This document shows positions 22,080 to 33,819 of a stretch of 64,000 nt of DNA, one piece after another; position 1 is the first letter of the stretch, and each line of letters starts with the position of its first letter. The translations under genes and the position numbers were made by a program. The DNA comes from Ascaphus truei. Its lineage: Eukaryota > Chordata > Amphibia > Anura > Ascaphidae. The DNA is taken from NCBI GenBank assembly GCA_036426205.1, contig CM071571.1:114127306-114191305 (forward strand). Reading direction: 5' to 3'. Under the pieces are notes generated by a model. It was not told the DNA's origin. It worked only from the letters and a program-made list of their open reading frames with translations, and did no database searches.

Positions 22080-23105
22080 GTTAACTTTGCAACTAAGTAC
22101 CAGTCTAACCACATCAATAGCACTATTCTGTTGCCAGTTGTGGTTGCTTTGAAGTGTAATTACTATACTCTAGGAAAATTCCTCTGTGATCGCCAGGGAG
22201 TGCTCAATAGACAATTTGGTAAACATTGTGTAATGTGTGCTAAGTACCAATTCCACACTAGCTACAGCATTATACTGTTGCTAACTGTGATTGCTCTAAT
22301 CTATGAATGTAGTATCAATACAGCATATAATCACTAAGATCTTTGGGATATACAATAATACAGTACCTAACGGAAACAACTACTACTGTAGATGTAAGGA
22401 GCCTATCAAGTCTTTACTATGATTCAACAACACGGAATATAGTAGACTCATTTCACGCATACCGTTTGCTCACAGTATCTTATATACCCTTACAAGTCTT
22501 ACTAGTAAAAGGACAATATTATTGTAGTGTTCACATTTAACACCAAGGAGGGTATATTTTAGAGAGACTACGATCTCTTAAGGGTGTCTATTACAAATAC
22601 ACATGTCTGTGTTTATTTGTTTTGAGGAGTTTTCTATACCCCACTTAATTTTAACATTAAGTTTATTAAAGATTTATATTTTTAACTAAGTCCATTTATC
22701 TGTCTACATAAGGGGTCATTTTTATAATAATACATTCAACCACGCTCATTATCTTCCCACTAAGACCAGTCCTCACAGTATATATTGATAATATTATTTA
22801 GGAGAGTACACTATATCAGTGGCTCTTTTGTGGAGAATAACCATAGTTCTACCGGGTAATTCTCCACACCTTTCGTTGTTTCCATATATATTGTGGCAAA
22901 ACTCCTCCCTTTATGTAGTGCTGCCATTTTCCCAGGCTCTTTGTGACACAGTCTTCTAGGGTTAAATTTGTAGAAAAGGACAAACACTCAGCCCTCAACC
23001 TTAAGCGGCTTTTTTTTCCACAAGCCACTTAAACCACGGGTACACTAAGCATTTAAGAAAACAAAATCATAAAATAAAAACCTATTTCCTATAGGGAAAC
23101 TATCT
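22080..23105. other. Unassigned DNA
   Basis: A weak two-copy repeat at about 22,085-22,330 shares CTAAGTACCA, a CACATCAATAGCA/CTACAGCATTA region and CTGTTGC. Otherwise nothing recognised. Confidence 0.45.
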
Positions 23106-24157
23106 AAACTTTGCTGTGGCCCTTTCTAACAGACGCGCATTGAGAGTAGACAGAATCAGCCACTCTCCCTTTACAACAGCAATAATTTCAGCCTCGGAGA
23201 CCACTTACTTCCCAAGTTACAGGCCCCAGTATGGGGTGCCGGTATGTACACCATGTTTAAATGTCAGGATCATGTGATGTGGGATATTTAAACAATGTAG
23301 GAGATACCGGCACACAATAACAGGACCTGTAAGTTGGGAAACAGGAGGTCCCCAAGGCTGAAATTAATGCAGTTCAGCTCCGGAGACCCACTGCTTCCAT
23401 ACTGTGTTATTAAAAATATATAAAATCAGCTTCATTACCTTAGTAGCTAGCTGCTAAGGCAATGAAGGGGTTAAACTAGAGTACCTGGTTTATTGGGAGT
23501 AAAGGGGGTGGGTGAAGGGGTTTGTTGGTTAGTTGCCCCAGGGTGGGTGTTTAGGCCTATGGGATGGTTGGGGAGGGGTTAACCCATTCATTACCTTAGA
23601 GGTAATGACCGCTAAGTTAATGAAGGGGTTAACCAATCCATATACCCACATAAGAGGCCTAACAACCCACCCAGGGGCAACTACCCCCTTCACAAACACC
23701 CTCTACCCCAATAAACATTAAAATACAATACAAACATCAATACTAGCTAATATACCCATTGATTTCCAGTGTAGTTACCTATGCCCTCAATCGGAGCAAA
23801 TATAACCCCAATGGCAATGAATGGGCACCCTACTACCCACGCCCTCTACCCCAACCGCCCCTCTCCTTCCACTGGAAAATAGCGCATTTGCCCATTAAAA
23901 ATAAAACACTACCCAGCCAGAATATAGTAAATAAGAGTTGTACTTACCCCTGCCATGATGAAGGCCATCCTCATCCTCCTAGATTTCAGTGGGCACTGAC
24001 AGTAAAATAAAATAGTAACTACTGACCTGTAACCCCTTAAACACCATAGCGTTTAACTACTATGGTTGTTAACGGGTTAACCTTCCTCCCGATATGAACC
24101 TGAGAGGTCTAACCACCCTCCCTGGGGCCACTCCCCTATCCTCCACCTCTCTACCCA

Positions 24158-24456
24158 TTGATTTCCATTGTGGTAAACCATGCCCACAATATGGGCATGG
24201 ATTTCCACTATGGCAATGAAGGAGCAAGCAAAAAATTAAGAACAACCACTAAATAAAATACATTACATTAAAATAAAATGCAAAAATTTGCCAAACAAAT
24301 ACATTGATTGACCGGGTATTAAACCATGCCCACAACATGGGCGTGGATTGCCAATATTGCAATGTATGGGCAAGCTAAACCCATTGATTGTCACAGTGGT
24401 AAACCTTGCCCACAATATGTGCATGGATTGCCACTATGGCAATGAAAGGGAAAGCT
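24158..24456 (+). repeat. Subrepeats of about 76 bp inside the left arm
   Basis: Three units read CATTGATT, then GTAAACCATGCCCACAA or close variants, ATGGGCATGGATT and CACTATGGCAATGAA (24,158-24,233, 24,303-24,379, 24,380-24,456). Reverse-oriented relatives occur at 26,930-27,140. Confidence 0.8.
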
Positions 24457-24865
24457 AAAACATAAAATGCAATAAATGTGTTTCTTACCTTTGCCAGATG
24501 AATATTCATCCTTCTCATCTGACAGTCGCACCGACTCTTGTCCCACGATGCAATGATCATCATCAGCATGATGCTAAGAAGTCCATGATCCTCAGTTGAG
24601 GCCCCGGTGAGTAGTTATTCTTTCTTATTTATTTTCTTTTTCAACAAAATGTCCAGGAGATGTTGATACGACAGTTTCTTGTTATCAGGCCTGTGATGTC
24701 ACCTTTGACTGACAAATGGTAAATCAACAATCCAATTGGTAAATGTACCATGTGATTACTTCATTTTTTTAAATTATGTGATATTATCTTAAAGGGAGGG
24801 AAGCAAGTCAAACAGGTAGAATATCCTAACCTCCTTTTAAGATGATGTCACTTCAGCAAAATAAA

Positions 24866-25685
24866 TGTGTGAGGAATGGGGAGTCACGCCACCCTCAACA
24901 CACTCCCTGATTACCTTTCTTTGTTTCCAGATCTTCCGCCTCTCCCATGCAGCACATCAGCCTTGGCACCTCCTCGGGGACTACCCCCCATGCGGGGCAC
25001 ACGTGCATGCCTGATTTGCAGCTACTGTATATGCTCCTTCCGGTTCGCCCTGGACTCTGCCTATGCATCGGCACCACGCAGCACGCATGCGCAGTGCGCG
25101 ACCAGCGTGCGCAGGACCTGCACCTTCCATTCATCACCATGGCGCCTCCCCACACCTGTCCTGCATTACAGAATGGCCAATAGTAGCCACCACTTCAGAC
25201 GCACCTTCTCTGCACCTTCTGCCTCATTGGTTGCCTTCCTCCTTATATGCTCAGCTCTGCCACTGGCACATTGAATGAGCATAATTCAATGCTCCTTTGT
25301 GTTTATTGCTTCCTAGCCTTGCAGTCTTGTCTTCTCCTCTTGTTCGCAACTCTCTGTCATTTAACCGGCTTGTTTTGGACTCCGCTCATCTGTACTCCTG
25401 ACCCCGGCTATATACGACAATCTTCTCCTCTCCAACCCTGACCTCGGCATCCGTACAGTGACCATTCTCCTCTCTGCAACACGGACCCCGGCTAATAGTA
25501 CCTGCAATGATCCGTACCTCTCCAACCCAGACCCCGGCAAGTATATCAACTATCTGTACATCGCCAACCCCGACCCGGCTACCTCGACCAACCTACACTC
25601 CAGATGCGCCCATGCAGCTGTGGGTGGTGATTATATCCATCCCCATCTCGGCCCCGCGGTAACGCCTTGTTTGTGGTGAGCACAT
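24866..25685 (+). mobile_element. Gypsy-type LTR (probably solo) in the centre of the inverted repeat
   Basis: It starts TGTGAGGAATGGGGAG and has a CpG-rich U3-like part, a TATA-like CCTTATATGCTC at 25,241-25,252 and a C/T-rich transcribed part. Next comes a series of degenerate units with CTCCAACCC and GACCCCGGC (25,398-25,580), and it ends near GGTAACGCCTTGTTTGTGG. It pairs with the minus-strand block at 10,184-11,092. The 24,876-25,274 ORF is a GC-rich artefact without a domain. Confidence 0.45.
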
Positions 25686-25696
25686 CGTGCCAAAAT

Positions 25697-25905
25697 GTAT
25701 GTATGTATTTCTTTATTTATATAGTGCCATTATTGTACATAGCGCTTCATAGCAGTATTACACATGACAATCATATAAATAACAAATAATACAAATAACA
25801 GATAATGGGAATAAGTGCTTCAGACATAAAAGTAACATTGTAGAAGAGGAGTCCCTGCTCCAAAGAGCTTACAATCTAATTGGTGGGGGGAACATACAAC
25901 GACAG
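25697..25905 (+). repeat. SINE/LINE-tail-like interspersed repeat
   Basis: It carries TTTATTTATATAGTGCCATT, TGTACATAGCGCTTCA, and CTGCTCCAAAGAGCTTACAA followed by TCTAATTGG. Strings of this type are widespread in fish and amphibian genomes as the tail of L2/CR1-related repeats (family knowledge). A diverged relative is at 56,285-56,440. Confidence 0.7.
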
Positions 25906-27904
25906 TAGGAGGGCATTCAGGTAAGTACGTCTGCAGGAGGCCAAGCTTTATGTATCATGTATTGTTTCAGCCATGGTGCTTCTTTAAGCAAGTATGTCTT
26001 AAGGTGGGTCTTAAAGTTGGAGCCATCACATGGCTTGGGGGATGTACCATGTGATGTACCATGTCCTTTTTTCGAGTGATGTGATGTCACCAAAAAAGCA
26101 GGGAGGCAAGCTATCTGATTGGCTGGCTTCCCACCTTTTTTGGTGATGTCACATCCCTTCAAAAAAGGAAGCCATCACATGGTACATCCACCAATCGGAT
26201 TGGTGATGTACAATTTGTCAGTCAAATGTGACATCACAGACCTTATATAAGGCTTGTCACATCTAATTTGACCCCAGGAAGCCGTCAGATCAACTTCTCC
26301 TGGACCTGTTGGAGAAGTTTGAAGAAAATAAAGCAGAAAGAAAAACTACTCACCGGGGCCTCCACTTCAAGCGTTGGTAGAATGGAGGAGGTGCTGAGCC
26401 CACATATGAAATAGATATATAAAGATATATAAATATATATGACACAATGTCAGTCAGGCAATGTTGAATACATAAAACATTGTTCAAGACTGTAACAGCC
26501 CAGCAGTGAGCAAAATCTCACTCAGGGATCAGGGGATGGGATGGGTATATAAGTATGTAAACATATACTCACACAGCCATGTGTTAGCCCCTTCCTAGAA
26601 AATGGTATCTTTTAAGGGATCTTCAGTTCCCAAAGTGTTCTTCATCTTCACCTCCACTTTAAGCAACTGAGGATCATGGACTTCTTCACATCATGCTGAT
26701 GAGGATCAGTGCATCGTGGGGTAAGAGTTATTTCTGCTGATGGATGAGGAGGTTGAATATGCATCCCGGTAAATGTAAGAAACTAATTAATTGTATTTTA
26801 TTTAATTGTGTATTTTTTTTAGTATGCCAATTGATTGGAAATGTGTTTATCTATGCTTTTTTGAGAGTATAGATAACTACATTGACTATCAATGTGTTTT
26901 TTGGCAGATTTTGTGGCAGATTTTTTGGCTTGCCCATTTATTGCCATTGTGATACACAATACGGCATGGTTTACCACAGTGACAATCAATAGGTTTATTG
27001 CCAAATGTTTCTTTTTATTTAAATGTATTTTATGTCATGGTTTTTTTCTCTCGTTTTTAGCTTGCCCATTCATTGCCATAGTGGCAATACATGCCCTTAT
27101 TATGGGCATAGTTTTACCACTGTGGCGATCAATGGGAGTACCAGACACAGGGAGGGTGGTTAGGACTCCCAGTGGGTAGTGGGAAGGGGGTTAACCCCTT
27201 AATTTCTAAAGCAGTTAATAATCACTACGGTGATTAAGGAGTTACAGTCCAGTAGTTAGTTTTCCTTAATTTACTCTCGTTGCCCGCTGGAGACAAGGAA
27301 GATGAGAATGGCCTTCATCCTGGCAGGGAAAAGTATAGCTTTTATTTACTATATGCTGGCTGGGTAATATTTTTTTTTATGGGAAAATGCGCTATTATCA
27401 AGGTCTGGATAATAGGGATTTTGACAATTACTATACAGTATGTGTTGGGGGGTTGGGGGTAGAGGGGGTGGGTAGTAGGGTGATCATTTATTGCCATTGA
27501 GGTTATCTTTGCTCCCATTGAGGGCATAGGTAATTGCTATGTTTAAATGTCCCAAGTTACATGACCAGGACATTTAAACGTGGCGGAGATACCTGTACCC
27601 ATACTGGGTTCTTTAACTCTGGAAGCAAGGTATCCCCGAGGCTGAAATGAATGCGTTCAGCTCCGGAGACTCCCTGCTTCAATACTGTGTTATTAAAATA
27701 AAAGCCGCATGATTGCCAAGAAGGGAGAGTAACTGATTCTGTGTACTCTAATTGCCCATTTCTTAAAGACTGATGCAGCCTGTTCGGATTTACACAATGG
27801 TAGTCCCATTCAGAAACAGTAACTGTAGTGTATGCAACCATTCAGCAGGCAATATTAGAGTATATTAAATAGGGCATATAGAAGTTGAAAATATTTCATA
27901 AAAA

Positions 27905-28700
27905 TGTGTAATCTGTATTTAGCCCTGGTAAGAAATTGGACTATATGTCTTTCCTCCTTCTGGTATAAGCCCTGGTAAGGGCTGGCTGCCAGAAGTTATC
28001 ATGGGTTTCCCCCACTTTAAGCCCTGCCCTGAGTGGTGGAGGTAGGCCACCTGACTCTGTGTCAATGCAAGAGACACAGGGGAGGGGCCTGCCAAAATCA
28101 TAAAGAGCAGGGCACTTCCTATTTAGTGTCAGTCCTGGTACAGAGTTAGTCCTAGTTAAGTTGCAGAGGACTCTGTGACTGAGTAGTTAGTGAGTGTCCA
28201 GTTGGAGAAGGAGAAGCCAGCAGCCTATGAGTAGAGCTGATGGAAGTATAGTTAGGGAGGTGGACCAATTCCTCTCACCCTGTTTAGGGGGTAAGGGAAA
28301 AGCTGGCCCCACCCTGGGTGCCGTGGCCTGGGGTGGTGGCAGGGAAAGAGACCATCCTGAGGGAGAGCGGTCTGGAGGAGCTGACAACCTGTACTTGCCT
28401 GAACGTACTGCTGCTGTTGTTGCTGTTATTGCTGCTACTGCTGCTGGTGAATAAAGACCTGTTGCTTTTAAGAAAGAGCTATCGTGTGAGACTGGAATCT
28501 CTCTTCCCTGTGTGGGAATTCTCTGGAAGGATTCTACCCCGCATTCCTGGGGCTTACCAGAGATGGAGGCGCTGCACCACTAGATGAAACGAAGGCATTC
28601 ACCCCAGAAACCTGATCCTGTCATCCCCCATACCATCGCGGGAGACTCAGGCCCTCCTATTGCCAGCAGGTATGCACCACACTCAGACATGTAGCCAGAC
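27905..28700 (+). mobile_element. Possible solo LTR with CTG-rich tract
   Basis: A GC-richer block contains a TATA-like CATAAAGAGC (28,099-28,108), a CTG/TTG trinucleotide tract (28,407-28,446) and AATAAAG (28,450-28,456). It ends in a GGTATGCACCACACTCAGA junction like that of 1,959-2,500. No gag or pol is attached and no target duplication was found. Short ORFs across it are not supported. Confidence 0.4.
28407..28446 (+). repeat. CTG/TTG trinucleotide tract
   Basis: Imperfect CTGCTG, TTGTTG and CTGCTACTG units giving a Leu/Val-rich frame. Confidence 0.9.
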
Positions 28701-28759
28701 CCAGGTACTGTACACCTTAGGGGGTCCAATCTGCGACCGGGTGGGGGTCCATGGGCTAC

Positions 28760-30105
28760 ATGTAGTTGCTATGTTGCCTCTTTGGGGATGTTGTTTATGG
28801 CAATGAATAGGAAGTTCCAGATGTCATACACATCAATGTAAATCCATATAACTTTAACTCCAATACAATGTAACATAATTATCTAGCAAAACCTCAATTA
28901 CCCTATTCAACTTCTTTAAATATATATTTTATATATATAAGTATAAGTCCTCCTGAATTGCACTATTATCTCCAGAGATATCACCCCCTCCAATCCCTAT
29001 GAAATGGGCCTTTCAATTTGCTGATACCTTTCAGTAAATAGAAAAATCTGTCACTGAAGTCTTGCTCTGATGGGTCAATAGGAAGCTGCAACATCATTGG
29101 GGCATGTCATTGCGGTTTTCTACTGGACATCCCAAGTGGCCATGTTTAAATTGACTGAATTTTACAGGGAATTAAAAAGACAAATATAACAATAACTGGT
29201 TGGAGGGGAGAGGGGCCAGGGTTTAAGTATAGCACAGTTCAGCTATGGGGTCTCAAAGTTCAGAAAACAAGATGCTGTGCCTCACAGCTATCGGGGACTT
29301 CTCAACCTCAGTCAAGGATTGAGGATGTCTTGGCAAGTCCTTAAGCAGTTTGCAAATTGTTATGCAGTTAAGGTATGATTCTTGGCTTCCATGATAGATA
29401 AGGTGAGAAAAGGTACTTACCGCCCCCAGAATATTCCATCAACAGCTGTACTATTTGATGTGTATTCCCCTATTATTTCTGCCTCTATGTATAAATGTAC
29501 ATATGTATATCAGAGACACATTGGTGTGTGTTATAAAACCCATGTACACATCTCCCTTTGCATATCTTTAATTCCCCCCAATGCATAAATGAATGCCTAC
29601 CTCCCCCCCACACTTCTGCCAAAAAAATCCCAAATCATGAACAAATTATTTTTCTTTGTATTAATAAAACCTTGTTTAAAATATATAAGTACATACTTTT
29701 TCTTGATAATGGTATCCCAGCTAAAAATCGGTAGGTTACATTTATTGATGATGAGACGTTAGATAAATCTTTAATTTTATGAACATATCGATCTGAACTC
29801 AGCTGATGAGTGGATGTATCTCCAAGTCGTTTGTCTTCTTCCTACATCAATGACACAAAGTAAAAAAAAAGGTGTCACAAAAAAAAATACTCTGGACTCT
29901 GTTCAATATGCTGTGAAGTCGCTTGTACCATGCTGGAGATTAGACCAGCTTTATTTAAATTATTGGAACTAAAATCTTTTCTAAGACAAGGTTTTACAGT
30001 TTTATGAATAAGAATAACTCTACATAATTTTCGGTAAAGTTAATAAAACCTATGCAGAAATGTAGTTACTCATTTTACATAAGGTTAAGCATGTACCACC
30101 AGATG
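28760..30105. other. Unassigned AT-rich DNA
   Basis: Nothing recognised. The ORFs are short and lack domains. Confidence 0.5.
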
Positions 30106-30114
30106 TCCATGGAT

Positions 30115-30326
30115 TAGAGATGTGAGAGCTGTTTGCAATAATGACAAAATTTGCTGAGCTTTGCAAACTGTTTTCATATAAAAAAAAAAGCAAGTTTGCT
30201 TGAATGTTTTTGCAAAGTCACATGACCAGTGTGCTGGTAACATTGGTTATGTGACATGGGTATTTCTGTCAAAGTTCTAATGACATTTTTATTTTATTGC
30301 TTTGCAAATAAAGTTTGCACATCTCT
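30115..30326. mobile_element. hAT-like MITE
   Basis: Left end TAGAGATGTG, right end CACATCTCT, with further inverted TTTGCAA strings just inside. The flanks CATGGAT (30,108-30,114) and CATGGAT (30,327-30,333) form a 7 bp, possibly imperfect 8 bp, target-site duplication. A length of 8 bp is typical of hAT elements. The 212 bp interior is non-coding. Confidence 0.75.
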
Positions 30327-30339
30327 CATGGATAAAAAC

Positions 30340-31240
30340 AGACAGCAGGCATATGATTTGAAATAGGATTGGAAATACAGTATCATCTAATCATATTATC
30401 CAATTAGTGTTATTGCTATTTTACTGTGTAACTAGTTGGGAAGATAAAAATGCATGGAATGATTTCTGGAAATTTTTCAGAGTATAACAAGAAATACCAT
30501 ACAACATGTCAACATTTTGTCAATGTCCTCAAGATGGATTCACTACAGTGTATTGGAAACTGTGTGGTCCTTCTTCGTAACCTCTATTCTCCTTAAATCC
30601 AAGGTAGAGCTCGCACCCATATATACGCTGCATATCTATTACAGGTTTGCTTTTATTATTTTCTAATTCCAGTCATGTCCATTTGGCAGCTAAGGGCTAA
30701 TAATGTTAGTTGATGCACACAAATATAATGATAGTGTCTGTGTTATAGGTTTAATTAAAACTTACCAAAACATATCCATCGTCAACATACAAGTTCATGA
30801 ATAGCAGACAAATTATTAGGACTCCTAGGAGTGGTATTGCTGAACGTTTTCGAAAACATCTCATTTTATCCAAATATTCTGCTGCAGTGTTTGTAAGAAT
30901 AAATATATATAAACATATGTTTGTATATATATTTCCTATTAAAGACAAAGATAAACAATAATAAAACTTGTGCTTCAATACCTATTGTAAAGCAGAAAAA
31001 GTAAATAATAGTAATCGCATAATAACAGTTCTAATATGGGAATTACTGTAAATTGGTCAGTGAAATCTAATTTGTTTCACATACTGTATCACTATACATA
31101 AACAATAAGCATTGATCATATGAGCATTAATCTGTCATAGGAGATAATCTCAGTTGTGTAAATTTGTGCATTATAAAAAGTAAATGGTTCACAAATTAAT
31201 ATGCAATAATTCACAAATACCTAATTTCAAGTAAATGCAA
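30340..31240. other. Unassigned AT-rich DNA
   Basis: Nothing recognised. Confidence 0.5.
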
Positions 31241-31247
31241 AAACAGC

Positions 31248-31305
<58 letters not shown>
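31248..31305. repeat. (ATCT)n tetranucleotide microsatellite
   Basis: About fourteen uninterrupted ATCT units. The Ser-Ile-Tyr-Leu ORF over it is an artefact. Confidence 0.98.
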
Positions 31306-31306
<1 letters not shown>

Positions 31307-31559
31307 ACTCTATACAGGGCTTGGCAAATTATTAAAAAAAACTACTCGCCCAACCAAAAAAGCTACTCGCCCCTGTCCCCGCCCCCGCCCCTGGCACCAC
31401 CCCCAATTTTTAAAAAATCGAATAAATTCCTAATAAGAACTAAAAAATGGACCAATCATAATTTCTTTTTCTTCCCGATATGTTATTGCACTTTTCCCAT
31501 TTATTGACCATGTAAGATGTGGACCCGCCTCCATTTGTAGGGGAGTAAATGCCATGTCT

Positions 31560-33365
31560 ATGTTTATTTATTTCTAAAATATTTTACCAGGAAGTAATAC
31601 ATTGAGAGTTACCTCTCGTTTTCAAGTATGTCCTGGGCACAGAGTAAAACAAATAATACATGGTTACAAGTACAGTTACATAAATGAACAGGGTATACAT
31701 TATATACAAGACATTCCGTGCACAGTTATAGAAAATATATATTATGAGCGTATGCAACAGTTACAGACCAGGTTAAAATGTGAGACAGCCTTAGATTTGA
31801 AAGAAATTAAACTGGTGGTGGATGTGAGAGTCTCTGGTAGGTTGTTCCAGTTTTGGGGTGCACGGAAGGAGAAGGAGGAACGTCCACATTCTTTGTTGAG
31901 CCTTGGGACCATGAATAGTCTTTTGGAGTCTGATCTCAGGTGATAAGTGCTGCAAGTGGTAGGGGTGAGAAGCTTGTTCAGGTAGCTGGGTAGCTTGCCC
32001 ATGAAGAATTTAAAGGCAAGACAGGAAAGGTGAACTTTGCACCTAGACTCTAGTGTTGACCAATCTAGTTCTTTGAGCATTTCGCAGTGATGTGTGTTGT
32101 AGTTGCATTGGAGAACAAAACGACAAATTGAATTGTAGAGGGTGTCAAGTTTGCTAAGGTGGGTTTGAGGAGCCGAGCCATATACTATGTCTCCATAGTC
32201 AATAATTGGCATTAGCATCTGCTGTGCGAATCTCTTTCTGACCAGGAGACATAGGGAGGATTTGTTCCTGTAAAGTACCCCTAGTTTGGCATAGGTCTTG
32301 GTTGTCAGGCTATCAATGTGCATCCCGAATGTTAAGTGGGAGTCAAACCATAAGCCCAGGTATTTAAAACTAATGACAGGTGTTAGGGTGGTGTTAGCGT
32401 TGGTTCTAATCTGGAGCTCAGTCACTGGAAGCTTTACAAATTTAGTCTTGGTCCCAAATACCATTGTTACAGTCTTGTCAGTGTTTAAAAACAGTTTGTT
32501 TTGGGAAATCCAGTTTTCGAGTCTCAAAAAGTCAGACTGAAGTATGTGTTGAAGGTCAGAGAGGCTATGGCTGTGTGCATATAGGATTGTGTCATCTGCA
32601 TACATGTGTATTGAGGCTTCCTTACAAGCTGTGGGAAGATCATTAATGAACACTGAGAAGAGTAGGGGCCCCAGAACAGAGATTTGCGGGACACCACAGG
32701 TGATATCCAGGGGGTTGGAGTTAGAGCCTGAGATGGACACATGTTTGGATCTTCCTGATAGGTAGGACTGAAACCAGTTTAAAGCATGTTTCCCTATTCC
32801 AGAGCTCTGGAGTTTGTTAAGCAGGATAGCATGATCAACTGTGTCAAAAGCCTTTGCAAAATCTAGGAATACTGCCCCAGTGAGTTGTCCCCGTTCCATT
32901 CCACACTGGATTTCATTGCAAACTTTTAGCAGGGTAGTTACGGTGGAGTGTTTGGGACGAAACCCAGATTGGAATTGGCTAGGGAAATTTGTCTTGTTAT
33001 AGTAATCGCTTAATTGGGAGTGGACACATTTTTCCATGACTTTGGATAGAATTGGGAGAAGTGAGATTGGCCTGTAGTTTGAGACAGTGTTTTTGTCCCC
33101 ACTTTTGAAGATTGGGACAACTCTGGCAGTTTTCCAGTTCTTAGGGATATGGCCTGCAGACAGGATAGAGTTGACTATGGACGCAATTGGTTTGGCAATG
33201 GCTGGGGCACCAAGTCGTAGGAACCTAGATTGTAGTAAGTCGGGTCCACATTGGCTGCTTAGTTTTAGTTTGAGGAGTGCCTGTATAATCTCCTCTTCAG
33301 ATACTGGGCCAAATTGTCCTGCATGGAACTATGAATCGGTGGTGTATTGCCTTGGTTTCTCTCTC
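31560..33365 (-). pseudogene. L2-type (jockey superfamily) LINE, reverse transcriptase and 3' UTR, 5'-truncated
   Basis: On the minus strand the frame is open from 33,328 to 31,745, over 520 codons. In order it shows SAGHIPKNWKTARVVPIFKS, NYRPISLLPILSKVMEKC, SGFRPKHSTVTTLL, FLDFAKAFDTVDH with the first catalytic Asp, GVPQISVLGPLLF, and MYADDTILYA with the catalytic YADD (residues 146-149 counted from the Met at 33,037). The C-terminal domain ends RAPQNWNNLPETL. Upstream of 33,329 an in-frame TAG interrupts an otherwise continuing sequence, and the endonuclease domain is absent. The 3' UTR (31,741 to about 31,560) ends in a TATTTTAGAAATAAATAAAC-like tail. L2 rather than CR1 is my best guess from the C-terminal domain. 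This is the best-preserved coding sequence in the window. Confidence 0.9.
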
Positions 33366-33462
33366 TGGTCTGTTTTATAATAAGGATGCTCTCTACTGCT
33401 AGTCGATTGACTTTCCTGTGGGTTGTAGCTGTCCCGCTCAGTGCTTATTATTTGTCTGTGTA

Positions 33463-33815
33463 TCACATCTTAAGTGTCACATTTAAAGTGTCTGCAGAGT
33501 TAATTTTGGAGTTATCATCTCCAGATGTTTTGTTTCAGTATCTTTAATCATGGATGCATTTTGAATATCTGATCCATTTCTTCAAACAGATATTTTTCTG
33601 TGATCTGAATTCTGCTATCAATCAATTGCAGCAGAATTTAAAATCTAACTATTTGGGTATGTTTCTGTGAGTTGATTAGGCAAACTCCTCCCTTAATTGT
33701 TAGTCACATTCATGTGATCAGAGTACTTAAGACCGTTTATATTGGCCTTGAGCCATATGGCTGTCTGTCACATCTTAAGTGTCACATTTAAAGTGTCTGC
33801 AGAGTTAATTTTGGA
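33463..33815 (+). repeat. 48 bp direct repeat pair
   Basis: CACATCTTAAGTGTCACATT followed by TAAAGTGTCTGCAGAGTTAA and TTTTGGA occurs at about 33,463-33,510 and again at about 33,769-33,815, nearly identical. The 258 bases between are unrecognised. Confidence 0.9.
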
Positions 33816-33819
33816 ATTG

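Larger units (their letters stand above)
23110..27790. repeat. Large interrupted inverted repeat (foldback-like element)
   Basis: The left arm (about 23,110-24,865) and right arm (about 26,030-27,790) carry the same blocks in opposite orientation. Examples: CAGAATCAGCCACTCTCCC at the left end against CAGAATCAGTTACTCTCCC in the reverse complement of the right end. CCTATGCCCTCAATCGGAGC (23,781) pairs with the reverse complement of 27,500-27,530. GATGAAGGCCATCCTCATC (23,957) pairs with 27,300-27,322. CCATGATCCTCAGTTGAGG (24,583) pairs with 26,660-26,682. The TGTGATGTCACCTTTGACTG region (24,691) pairs with 26,222-26,243. The left arm has about 400 extra bases; the right arm has an insertion at about 26,390-26,655. 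No transposase is seen. It may be a large non-autonomous foldback DNA transposon. Confidence 0.75.

Noticed and set aside
24876..25274. 132-codon plus-strand ORF
   Set aside because: Lies in the GC-rich part of an LTR-like block, has no recognisable motif and no conserved counterpart frame in the related block at 10,184-11,092.
32298..32742. Small ORFs overlapping the LINE
   Set aside because: They are out-of-frame shadows of the reverse transcriptase on the minus strand.
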